Assembly (NCBI GenBank): GCA_002308955.1
Contig: DBWJ01000007.1
Span: forward strand, 1 to 21,749
Source: Lachnoclostridium sp. UBA1241
GTDB lineage: Bacteria > Bacillota > Clostridia > Lachnospirales > Lachnospiraceae
Length of the DNA: 21,749 nucleotides
Reading direction: 5' to 3'
The position numbers were made by a program, and so were the translations under genes. Under the pieces are notes generated by a model that saw only the letters and a program-made list of their open reading frames with translations, searched no databases and had not been told where the DNA came from. Each line of letters begins with the position of its first letter. The first letter of the stretch is position 1. Below are positions 6,790 through 12,812 of this stretch, piece after piece.

Positions 6790-8313
6790 ATGAAGAAGTT
6801 TTGGCTGCTGCTTCTGTGCATTGCCGCGATCGGCCTTTGCGCAGCGTGCAGCAAAGGAAAAATGGAAGTGGACAAGGGCGACCCGAATAAGCCTCCCGCG
6901 GAGCAGGTGTCGAACACGCCTACGGTGACGAACACTCCGACACCGGCCGTGAAGAACGAGGGCCCTTCGAATACATTCTCGATGATCTTTCTGAAGGATG
7001 CGGACAGTGTCTGGTTCCTTACCAAGCAGGAGGAGACCGACGTCCTCTTATATCAGCGGGAGACTGTGGACCGCGTGCTTTATAAGCACGGCAGGGACGT
7101 CACCGTGTACTATGTCGGGGAGGGAGACGCCCTTGAGTGGTTCAAGCTTTCCGATGAGGAGATTATTGCCCGGGCAGCGGCGTATCCGAACATCACATTT
7201 GACGTAGATGACGCGATGTTCTTCCAGGGAGACGAATATGAAACCGTATACGATTACACGCCGGAGGGCGTATGCTTCATAAACGGGAAGGCGAAGGAGA
7301 AGAAGGGCCTTTCGGACCTTCCGGACGGCGGCCTCTTTACGATTCCCGTCGGGATGCCCTTCAGCAGCCTGTACCACGGCGTCATGATATCCGGCTTCGT
7401 GTATGACGGACGGGAGATTGACGTCGGCGTAAACGAGCAGTACTTCATGGTCTGCGCCACCGACATCCTCTATCAGCTGGACGAGCCCGGACAGGTCGGA
7501 CCGCAGTTCTATTCGTACGGCCGGATTACGGTAAATGTGAAGGAAGCCCGGGAGAGCTGGGATTTCGTCGGAGTGGATCGCGAGCCCTTCATCGATAACA
7601 GTGAGGTATATTATGATCCGGCGACCGATTCCTACATTATGACGGACTGGATGTTCTGCGACACGGTGATTCCGGCGGACCGCTTCTGGGCGCGGCTGTA
7701 TGATCCGGAGCTCGGAGGAAACCAGCACTGGTATGTTCACGAAGGCGGCGGAGGGTATTACACTTTTGACCGCACCGGGGAAAGCCCGCAGGTCAAGTAT
7801 GAATGGCTCAACCTGTACACCGAAGGAACGGGATTGGATCCGAAGCTCTCTTATACCGTATATGCCGTCGGAAACGTATTCTTAAGAATCAATAATAATC
7901 AACTGTTCATTGAAGAGGGAACATACAGCGGGAACTGCTACGATAACGTTAAGGTCGGGTGGTACAGTCCCGGTGACCGGGCAATCACATATCCCTTTAT
8001 AAAGACCATGGGGCATCTTCCGGTAAGACCTGATGAGCAGGTTTCGGGAGAACTCCTGGTTGACGGAAAGGATTATATCGAAACATACCGGAAGAAGATA
8101 GCGGGACTTTTGGAAAGCGATTCCGAAACGGAATGGACGGAAATTCTGTATGACAGCGGCGAAGAAACACTCGGGGGCGGGATTCAGATAAAGCTGACGG
8201 TATGGAAGGAACCGGCGACGGATTCGGAGGAAGCGCATGTGTCCTACGAGCTGCTGTACGCTTTCACAAGCGATGTCATCTCGTATAAGGAGACCGAAAG
8301 CTTCGGCAGGTAG
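6790..8313 (+). CDS. Secreted lipoprotein of unknown function
   Basis: This 507-residue protein begins with a lipoprotein signal peptide: MKK, a hydrophobic stretch, then CAAC with the lipidated Cys at residue 20. A Thr/Pro/Asn-rich spacer follows (about residues 36-58, including NTPTPAV), as is common in lachnospiral surface lipoproteins. The remaining 440 or so residues are rich in Tyr, Asp, Glu and Gly, and I recognise no domain in them. The pattern of many short hydrophobic/aromatic strands separated by acidic turns suggests a mostly beta fold. A segment near residues 355-400 (FLRINNNQLFIEEGTYSGN) looks like repeated beta strands. No catalytic motif is evident. It is monocistronic, between the XRE terminator and two downstream hairpins. 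It would be anchored to the outer leaflet of the membrane. I make no claim of function. Confidence 0.85.
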   Translation: MKKFWLLLLCIAAIGLCAACSKGKMEVDKGDPNKPPAEQVSNTPTVTNTPTPAVKNEGPSNTFSMIFLKDADSVWFLTKQEETDVLLYQRETVDRVLYKHGRDVTVYYVGEGDALEWFKLSDEEIIARAAAYPNITFDVDDAMFFQGDEYETVYDYTPEGVCFINGKAKEKKGLSDLPDGGLFTIPVGMPFSSLYHGVMISGFVYDGREIDVGVNEQYFMVCATDILYQLDEPGQVGPQFYSYGRITVNVKEARESWDFVGVDREPFIDNSEVYYDPATDSYIMTDWMFCDTVIPADRFWARLYDPELGGNQHWYVHEGGGGYYTFDRTGESPQVKYEWLNLYTEGTGLDPKLSYTVYAVGNVFLRINNNQLFIEEGTYSGNCYDNVKVGWYSPGDRAITYPFIKTMGHLPVRPDEQVSGELLVDGKDYIETYRKKIAGLLESDSETEWTEILYDSGEETLGGGIQIKLTVWKEPATDSEEAHVSYELLYAFTSDVISYKETESFGR

Positions 8314-8357
8314 CCGGCTCGTTTCCGGTAACCGGTATTTCGGCAGACATTTTTTGA

Positions 8358-8383
8358 AAAGGAGGGTTGACAAACCCTCCTTT
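8358..8383 (+). terminator. Hairpin after the lipoprotein gene, probable terminator
   Basis: An 11-bp perfect stem (8358-8368 with 8373-8383) closes a GACA loop, 44 bases after the lipoprotein stop. The 3' arm ends in TTT followed by CTATATA, so the U-tract is short and the terminator may be inefficient alone. Confidence 0.65.
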
Positions 8384-8426
8384 CTATATAGCGATAGGCA
8401 GCCGAATCACCGGATGGATTTGTGAG

Positions 8427-8470
8427 GACCGAAACCCGTATGCTGCGGATACTGCGGGCTTCGGTCTTTT
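8427..8470 (+). terminator. Second hairpin after the lipoprotein gene, probable terminator
   Basis: Twelve positions pair with one A-C mismatch (8427-8438 with 8455-8466) around a 16-base loop, followed by TTTT and GCG. With the hairpin at 8358 it makes a tandem arrangement that insulates the next promoter. Confidence 0.65.
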
Positions 8471-8500
8471 GCGTCAATCGGGGTCTTTCGAAATTTAGTG

Positions 8501-8529
8501 TTGACAAATGCCTCCTCCTGGGCTAATAT
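8501..8529 (+). promoter_or_regulatory. Upstream promoter of the leader before the S66 gene
   Basis: Perfect TTGACA (8501-8506), a 17-base spacer and TAATAT (8524-8529). A start near 8536 would give a leader of about 250 bases before the S66 start codon and would place the palindrome AAAGTACTTT near +15 to +25. Confidence 0.6.
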
Positions 8530-8607
8530 CGGTGTGTGACGAGAAATGACAAAGTACTTTACATTTTCCGCCGATGTTTTCACAGCCCGAATTTTTCATT
8601 TTGCATG

Positions 8608-8636
8608 ATGACAAATCAAAAAAGTTGTGATAATAT
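8608..8636 (+). promoter_or_regulatory. Downstream promoter of the leader before the S66 gene
   Basis: ATGACA (8608-8613), a 17-base spacer and TAATAT (8631-8636), with TGA directly before the -10. A start near 8643 would give a leader of about 145 bases containing all the stems described below. Confidence 0.6.
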
Positions 8637-8720
8637 ATAGACAGAACAGATGAACACATCCGTTCGAAAACTTAATAAGTTGGTTCATTACTTCTCTGAA
8701 GTAATTTCTCCCCCCACACA

Positions 8721-8754
8721 AACTGCGATTCAGAAATGGATCGCAGTTCTTTTT
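8721..8754 (+). terminator. Intrinsic terminator inside the S66 leader
   Basis: AACTGCGAT (8721-8729) pairs perfectly with ATCGCAGTT (8740-8748) around a 10-base loop, followed by C and T5. It sits only 33 bases before the S66 start codon and after two promoters, so it must be read through or prevented for the gene to be expressed. Confidence 0.75.
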
Positions 8755-8770
8755 CCCGGAACTTTTCAAA

Positions 8771-8777
8771 AGGAGGT
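8771..8777 (+). promoter_or_regulatory. Ribosome binding site that sets the S66 start
   Basis: AGGAGGT lies nine bases before ATG 8787. The in-frame ATG at 8736 lies inside the terminator hairpin and has no such site, so the shorter protein beginning MKYPRF is chosen. Confidence 0.85.
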
Positions 8778-8786
8778 CTTCCTGCC

Positions 8787-9830
8787 ATGAAATACCCGCG
8801 TTTCCTTAAAAAATCAGGCACCGTCGGATTTGCCGCACCGAGCTTCGGGTGCAACATTGAGCCGTACAAAAGCCGCTTTCAGAATGCCGTTAAGCGCTTT
8901 ACGGGCCTCGGGCATCCGGTCATGCTCGGACCGAACTGCTATCTCGGCGAGGGCGTCGGCATCTCGAACACACCGGAGCTTTGCGCAAAGGAACTGACCG
9001 ACATGTACTGCACCCGCGAGAACAACGTGCTTCTTGCGTGCGGCGGCGGGGAGCTCATGAACGAGACGATCACCCTTGTGGACTGGGAGCGGATCGCGAA
9101 GGCGGAGCCCAAGTGGTACGCCGGCTATTCGGACAACACGAACTTCACGTTCCTGCTGACGACGCTTTACGATACGGCCTCCCTTTACAGCCCGAACGCG
9201 CCGAGCTTCGGCATGGAGCCGTTACATCAGTCCCTTACGGATGAGTACCGTTTCCTTTTGGGAGAGCAGACGGAGTTTCGGAACTATGACGGGTTTGAGA
9301 AGATCGACGAGAGCCTTGTGACGACGGAGAATCCGCTGGCGGCGATTCAGCCGAATCATCCCTTTGCGCCGTCCTTCTACGGCGCGGACGGAAAGCCCTG
9401 TAAGAGCGTTAAGATGAAGGGCCGCCTGGTGGGCGGCTGCCTAGACGTACTCAATAACCTGCGGGGCACCGGCTATGACAAGGTTACCGAGTTCTGCGAA
9501 AAGTACAGGGAGGACGGCATCATCTGGTTCCTCGAGTCCTGCGAATTGAACCCGATGACGGTGCGGCGTTCGCTGTGGGCCATGAAGCAGACCGGCTGGT
9601 TTCGGCATGTAAAGGGCTTTTTGATCGGGCGCCCGATGCTGATTGACCGGGAAGATTACGGTCTGACGCAGGAGCAGGTCGCGGTCAGCGTTCTTTCGGA
9701 ATTCGGCGTTCCGATTGCCTACGGGCTTGATTTCGGACATCTGTCGCCGTCGATGCCGATGGTATGCGGCGCAATCGCGGAAGCGGAGGGGAAGGGCAAA
9801 ACCTTCCGGATTCGTTATGAGTTCATATAA
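8787..9830 (+). CDS. S66-family serine peptidase (LD-carboxypeptidase / MccF-like)
   Basis: This 347-residue protein belongs to the S66 group, which includes peptidoglycan LD-carboxypeptidase LdcA and the microcin C self-immunity peptidase MccF. The opening KSGTVGFAAPSFG is the family N-terminus. The nucleophile is Ser115 in AGYSDNT, and the Glu and His of the unusual Ser-Glu-His triad are Glu250 (WFLESCE) and His318 (FGHLSPSMP). The spacing is close to that of MccF. The length (about 340) and the FLESCE motif favour the MccF-like branch over short LdcA proteins, but cutting the L,D bond of murein tetrapeptides is also possible. There is no signal peptide, so it acts in the cytoplasm. It is preceded by the attenuator-like leader and overlaps the radical SAM gene by 14 bases. 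Confidence 0.9.
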   Translation: MKYPRFLKKSGTVGFAAPSFGCNIEPYKSRFQNAVKRFTGLGHPVMLGPNCYLGEGVGISNTPELCAKELTDMYCTRENNVLLACGGGELMNETITLVDWERIAKAEPKWYAGYSDNTNFTFLLTTLYDTASLYSPNAPSFGMEPLHQSLTDEYRFLLGEQTEFRNYDGFEKIDESLVTTENPLAAIQPNHPFAPSFYGADGKPCKSVKMKGRLVGGCLDVLNNLRGTGYDKVTEFCEKYREDGIIWFLESCELNPMTVRRSLWAMKQTGWFRHVKGFLIGRPMLIDREDYGLTQEQVAVSVLSEFGVPIAYGLDFGHLSPSMPMVCGAIAEAEGKGKTFRIRYEFI

Positions 9831-10779
9831 GGAAAACGGCTGCCGTCTCTGCCCGAGACAGTGCGGCGCGGACCGCGCGGGAGGAAAGTGCGGCGTCTGC
9901 GGCTGCACGGACGAAATCCGGGTGGCAAGGGCAGCACTTCATATGTGGGAAGAGCCCTGCATCAGCGGCGAAGCCGGCTCCGGCGCGGTGTTCTTTGCGG
10001 GCTGCCCGCTGCACTGCATCTTCTGCCAGAACCGCGCGATCTCCGGCAGAAACGCGGGCAAGGCGGTTTCAATCGCCCGCCTTACGGAAATCTTCCTTGA
10101 GCTGCAGGATAAGGGCGCGGCAAATGTGAATCTCGTTACGGCAGGTCACTACGCGCTTTCGGTAGCGGAGGCGGTTCGGGAAGCAAAACGGCAGGGGCTT
10201 ACGGTTCCGGTTGTCTGGAATTCGGGCGGCTATGAAAGGGTGGAAACGCTTTCGGAAATCGCAGACGTGATTGACATCTGGCTTCCGGACCTGAAGTATC
10301 TCCGGACGGAAACGGCGGAGGCTTTCTCCCATGCGGCCGACTATCCCGAGGTTGCGAAGCGGGCAATCGATTTCATGGTGAAAACTGCAGGCAACCCTGT
10401 TTTCGTGGGCACGGAATCCGAAAATGCGATAGTTGACGGCGCAGAGTCGGGCAGACCTGTATCCGACGGCGCAGGTTACATGAAACGCGGCGTCATCGTC
10501 AGGCATCTTGTGCTTCCCGGCCACTCGGAGGAATCGAAGGAGATTGTGTCGTACCTGCACGGTACCTACGGGAATCGGATATGGCTCAGTCTTCTAAACC
10601 AGTACACACCGCCTGCAAAGAAGCTTCCGTATCCGGAACTGAACCGCCGGCTTACGACCTATGAGTACGATAAAGTCGTGGATTTTGCGCTTTCTTTGGG
10701 AGTTGAAAATGCCTATATTCAGGAGCGCAGCGCGGCAGGGGAAAGATATATTCCGGTGTTTGACGGGGAAGGTGTGTGA
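9817..10779 (+). CDS. Radical SAM protein, PflX-like (COG1313 type)
   Basis: This 320-residue iron-sulfur protein carries the radical SAM motif as Cys63-x3-Cys67-x2-Cys70 (GCPLHCIFCQN). Before it is the Cys-rich N-terminus of the PflX group, CRLCPRQCGADR followed by CGVCGC, with Cys9, 12, 16, 25, 28 and 30; these may bind a further metal or cluster. The domain then follows the pyruvate-formate-lyase-activase-like pattern, including VVWNSGGY and VRHLVLPGH. The substrate of this group is not established. ATG 9817 lies inside the end of the S66 gene; an earlier in-frame start at 9715 would add 34 residues read from within that gene and was rejected. No strong ribosome binding site lies directly upstream, so translation probably depends on coupling. 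Residues of about 193-218 (between NPVFVG and YMKRG) look longer than usual for the family. Confidence 0.88.
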   Translation: MSSYKENGCRLCPRQCGADRAGGKCGVCGCTDEIRVARAALHMWEEPCISGEAGSGAVFFAGCPLHCIFCQNRAISGRNAGKAVSIARLTEIFLELQDKGAANVNLVTAGHYALSVAEAVREAKRQGLTVPVVWNSGGYERVETLSEIADVIDIWLPDLKYLRTETAEAFSHAADYPEVAKRAIDFMVKTAGNPVFVGTESENAIVDGAESGRPVSDGAGYMKRGVIVRHLVLPGHSEESKEIVSYLHGTYGNRIWLSLLNQYTPPAKKLPYPELNRRLTTYEYDKVVDFALSLGVENAYIQERSAAGERYIPVFDGEGV

Positions 10780-10825
10780 TTTTTCGGAAAAATCTCGGAA
10801 AATCCTTTTCTTTCCGCGGGTTTCG

Positions 10826-10834
10826 TGTTAAAAT
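10826..10834 (+). promoter_or_regulatory. Candidate extended -10 promoter of the tethered trigger-factor-like gene
   Basis: TGt plus TAAAAT, about 70 bases before ATG 10906, with only a T-rich -35 region. No terminator separates it from the radical SAM gene, so readthrough from that operon is also likely. Confidence 0.4.
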
Positions 10835-10890
10835 GTCATTCAGGCCCGAAATGAAACGGGGCAGAGAAAACCGGGATGGGATATCCCGAC

Positions 10891-10897
10891 GGAGGAG
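10891..10897 (+). promoter_or_regulatory. Ribosome binding site that sets the 10906 start
   Basis: GGAGGAG lies eight bases before ATG 10906. The in-frame ATG at 10876 has no such site, so the ten-residue N-terminal extension is rejected. Confidence 0.85.
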
Positions 10898-10905
10898 CAC
10901 TTACG

Positions 10906-11880
10906 ATGAGTATTGAAAGCAGACTTGCCGCGAAGGAAAGAAGCAGAAAGGCAAGGAGAAAAGCAGCCGCTAAGAAATGGACTGCTATTTTGATCGTACC
11001 GGTATTGTTACTGTGCGTATTGATCGGTTATCTGATTTATAAATCCGTTACGACGGTGAATTACAGCAAGTACATTGCAAAGGACGGAACCATCCAGGGA
11101 GTTGTGGCGAAGGAATGCTTCTCGGAGTTCCCGAACCTTGACGATATCACGGTGGACTGCGAGCCTACCGACGAAGAGATTGAGACCAAGCTGAAGAATA
11201 CGATTAAGTCGCTCGAGTCGGCCAAGGACGGCGAGGAGACGAGCGAGAACGCCTCGGAAGTCATCGACTACGAGGGACACCTTAACGATGAGTGGGTTGA
11301 GAAGTATGCCGCTGAGAAGCTCGGCGAGGATTACGCGCATACCGAGGAAGGCTTCCGTGAGTATGTGAAGCAGCTTGCCCATGAGGAAAAGGAAAGCAAA
11401 GCAAGAAGCACCGTTTCCGCTTATCTGAATGAGCACACCACAGTTAAGACGTATCCTTACGGATTTACCCGTAACCAGAGAAAGGTCCTGAAGAAACAGT
11501 CCGAGAAGACCTTTGAAATCTGGCAGGCATACGGCATCTACAGCCAGTACGAGACCTACGAGGATTTCATTCTTGCCAACTACGAGAGCAAGTCCGCATA
11601 CCGGAAGGCTCTGAAGGCAGAGGCAAAGGAAAGCACCAAGACCACGTTGATCTGGCTTGCCGTATTCGACGAGCTGCAGCTTTCCTGCACGGTTGAAGAA
11701 GTTAAGGCCTTTGAGATCGAGCAGGCCGGCAAATCCGAAGCAACCGAAGAAGAGAAGAACAAGTACTGGGACGAGCTCGTGGAAGAGTTCGGACAGCCTT
11801 ATCTGATGCTTGAGTACCGCGTTACCGTTGCACAGAACAAGCTTGTGGAGAAGGTTCTTGCGAAGGCGCACGGAAACTGA
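10906..11880 (+). CDS. Membrane-anchored trigger-factor-like chaperone lacking the FKBP core
   Basis: This 324-residue protein starts with a strongly basic segment (KERSRKARRKAAAKKW), then one membrane helix (about residues 26-47). By the positive-inside rule the rest faces outward. Residues about 70-130 resemble the start of the trigger factor PPIase region: a DEEIETKLKNTIKSLE helix and VIDYEGHLNDE, close to the family's VIDFEGFVDGE. The FKBP core that should follow is absent. The chain goes straight to a helical part matching the trigger factor C-terminal arms (KARSTVSAYLNEHTTVKTYP, later YEDFILANY and LVEKVLAKA). Trigger factor normally works in the cytosol at the ribosome; an outward, tethered version would resemble PrsA or SurA, whose chaperone core is related to the trigger factor C-domain. 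The family assignment is by eye and needs a profile search. Confidence 0.7.
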   Translation: MSIESRLAAKERSRKARRKAAAKKWTAILIVPVLLLCVLIGYLIYKSVTTVNYSKYIAKDGTIQGVVAKECFSEFPNLDDITVDCEPTDEEIETKLKNTIKSLESAKDGEETSENASEVIDYEGHLNDEWVEKYAAEKLGEDYAHTEEGFREYVKQLAHEEKESKARSTVSAYLNEHTTVKTYPYGFTRNQRKVLKKQSEKTFEIWQAYGIYSQYETYEDFILANYESKSAYRKALKAEAKESTKTTLIWLAVFDELQLSCTVEEVKAFEIEQAGKSEATEEEKNKYWDELVEEFGQPYLMLEYRVTVAQNKLVEKVLAKAHGN

Positions 11881-11934
11881 TTCGGTGACGGCTGCCGGAA
11901 CCAAAACCGGATCCGGCGACAGTATACCGATGAA

Positions 11935-11942
11935 AGGGAGGT
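11935..11942 (+). promoter_or_regulatory. Ribosome binding site supporting a GTG start
   Basis: AGGGAGGT ends six bases before GTG 11949. No ATG with a comparable site is near the family N-terminus, so the GTG start is accepted. Confidence 0.8.
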
Positions 11943-11948
11943 GTTTTT

Positions 11949-12752
11949 GTGCCTGCATGTTATACCCATAAAAAGATGGGAGTTCTTGTATATAAGTCGC
12001 TTCCGAAGGACACGGAGCGTCTGATCAAAAAGTACCTTCCGTACTATCTGATCGGACTCCACGGACCGGACATCCTGTTCTATCATCCGATTCCGGGCGA
12101 GCCGCAGGTGGCGAAGTACGGACGGCAGCTTCATCACGAAGCATTCAAGGGGTTCTATGAGAACGCCCGCACGGTTTTACAGAATTCCGAGGATGACCGC
12201 CAGCTCGTATATTTCTACGGCTATATGTGCCATCTGTTCTCGGACTACCGGATTCACGCCGAACTGCCGGATCTGTACCGGAAGGTCGGCGTCACCCACG
12301 GGAAGCTCGAAGCGGAGCTTGACCGCACGCTTATGCTTGAGGACGGACTTAATCCGGTAACCTATCCGGTTGCCGCGCACATCGCGATCGACCGCGAGAT
12401 CGCCCATAACATCGCGCCGTTCTATCTCGGCATCAGCGAAGCGCAGATTTTCGCGAGTCTTGTTGCCATGAAGGCGGCCTTCACAGCAGGGCGTTCAGGC
12501 ATCAGAGCGTACCGGAAAGTTGCGTCGGAGGTTATGGCATTTGCCGGATATGCCGACAAGATTCCGAACATGATCATGACCCCTGACCGGAGCGAAATTT
12601 GCATCCCTGTGATGCCCCGGCTGAAGGAGCTCCTCTCGGAAGCCGTCGTCGAAGCGGCGGTCGCGATCGAGGAAATAACAAAGTATATTTATTCTGATGA
12701 AAAAATGCCAAATTTTATTGCATTTCGATTAGATGGGGAAAATCAGAATTGA
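11949..12752 (+). CDS. Zinc-dependent phospholipase C-like protein
   Basis: This 267-residue protein fits the zinc-dependent phospholipase C / S1-P1-like helical fold (zn_dep_PLPC). The metal-ligand pattern is spread along the chain: His7 in CYTHKKMG, His38 and Asp41 in GLHGPDILFY, His62-His63 in LHHEAF, His95 and Asp99 in CHLFSDY, His103, and His117 with Glu121 in THGKLEAELD. Together these could hold the three zinc ions of the family. Unlike the secreted clostridial toxins there is no signal peptide and no C-terminal PLAT/C2 domain, so a cytoplasmic role is likely. Close relatives are common in Firmicutes but not characterised as far as I know. It starts at GTG, 68 bases after the trigger-factor-like gene, with no terminator between, so the two probably share a transcript. 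Confidence 0.85.
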   Translation: MPACYTHKKMGVLVYKSLPKDTERLIKKYLPYYLIGLHGPDILFYHPIPGEPQVAKYGRQLHHEAFKGFYENARTVLQNSEDDRQLVYFYGYMCHLFSDYRIHAELPDLYRKVGVTHGKLEAELDRTLMLEDGLNPVTYPVAAHIAIDREIAHNIAPFYLGISEAQIFASLVAMKAAFTAGRSGIRAYRKVASEVMAFAGYADKIPNMIMTPDRSEICIPVMPRLKELLSEAVVEAAVAIEEITKYIYSDEKMPNFIAFRLDGENQN

Positions 12753-12777
12753 CAAAAAAATCAATTCATTATATCTT
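12749..12777 (+). promoter_or_regulatory. Promoter of the PfkB-kinase operon
   Basis: TTGACA (12749-12754) overlaps the stop codon of the phospholipase-like gene; a 17-base spacer leads to TATCTT (12772-12777). The -35 is perfect and the -10 moderate. AAGGAGGGG at 12796-12804 is the strong ribosome binding site of the kinase gene. Confidence 0.65.
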
Positions 12778-12812
12778 TAAATTGAGAAGTTGCCAAAGGA
12801 GGGGATTGCTAT

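Larger units (their letters stand above)
8314..8786 (+). other. 473-base non-coding stretch with terminators, two promoters and a structured leader
   Basis: This is the longest gap without a protein gene. In order it holds two hairpins that end the lipoprotein transcript, a consensus-like promoter (8501-8529), a perfect 10-base palindrome AAAGTACTTT (8551-8560), a second promoter (8608-8636) and a leader with three possible stems, the last a terminator. A 20-codon Phe-rich open frame at 8546-8608 has only a weak ribosome binding site and is not called as a gene. I see no other coding sequence. Confidence 0.7.
8641..8786 (+). promoter_or_regulatory. Structured 5' leader, candidate riboswitch or attenuator of unknown class
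   Basis: Three stems can be drawn between the second promoter and the S66 start. TGAAC (8651-8655) can pair with GTTCA (8683-8687), enclosing an AACTT/AAGTT stem. ATTACTTC (8687-8694) pairs perfectly with GAAGTAAT (8698-8705). The third is a terminator (8721-8754). The first two share base 8687, so they can compete. Transcription ending in a leader just before a coding region is the usual layout of a transcription-attenuating riboswitch or leader. I do not recognise a known class: no T-box motif, and no guanidine or preQ1 core was seen. Confidence 0.45.

Noticed and set aside
8551..8560. Perfect palindrome AAAGTACTTT as an operator
   Set aside because: Ten bases in an AT-rich gap is weak evidence, no second copy was found, and no regulator in the window can be tied to it. 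It is noted only in the gap description.
8736..8786. Longer N-terminus for the S66 peptidase starting at ATG 8736
   Set aside because: That ATG is in the loop of a terminator hairpin and has no binding site, while AGGAGGT fits ATG 8787 and the family N-terminus begins there.
9715..9816. Longer N-terminus for the radical SAM protein starting at 9715
   Set aside because: The extra 34 residues are read out of frame from the S66 gene and do not resemble the family; homologous sequence starts near CRLCPRQCG.
11890..11925. GCCGGA / TCCGGC inverted repeat after the trigger-factor-like gene as a terminator
   Set aside because: The stem is only six pairs, the loop is large, and no T-run follows, so readthrough into the phospholipase-like gene is more likely.
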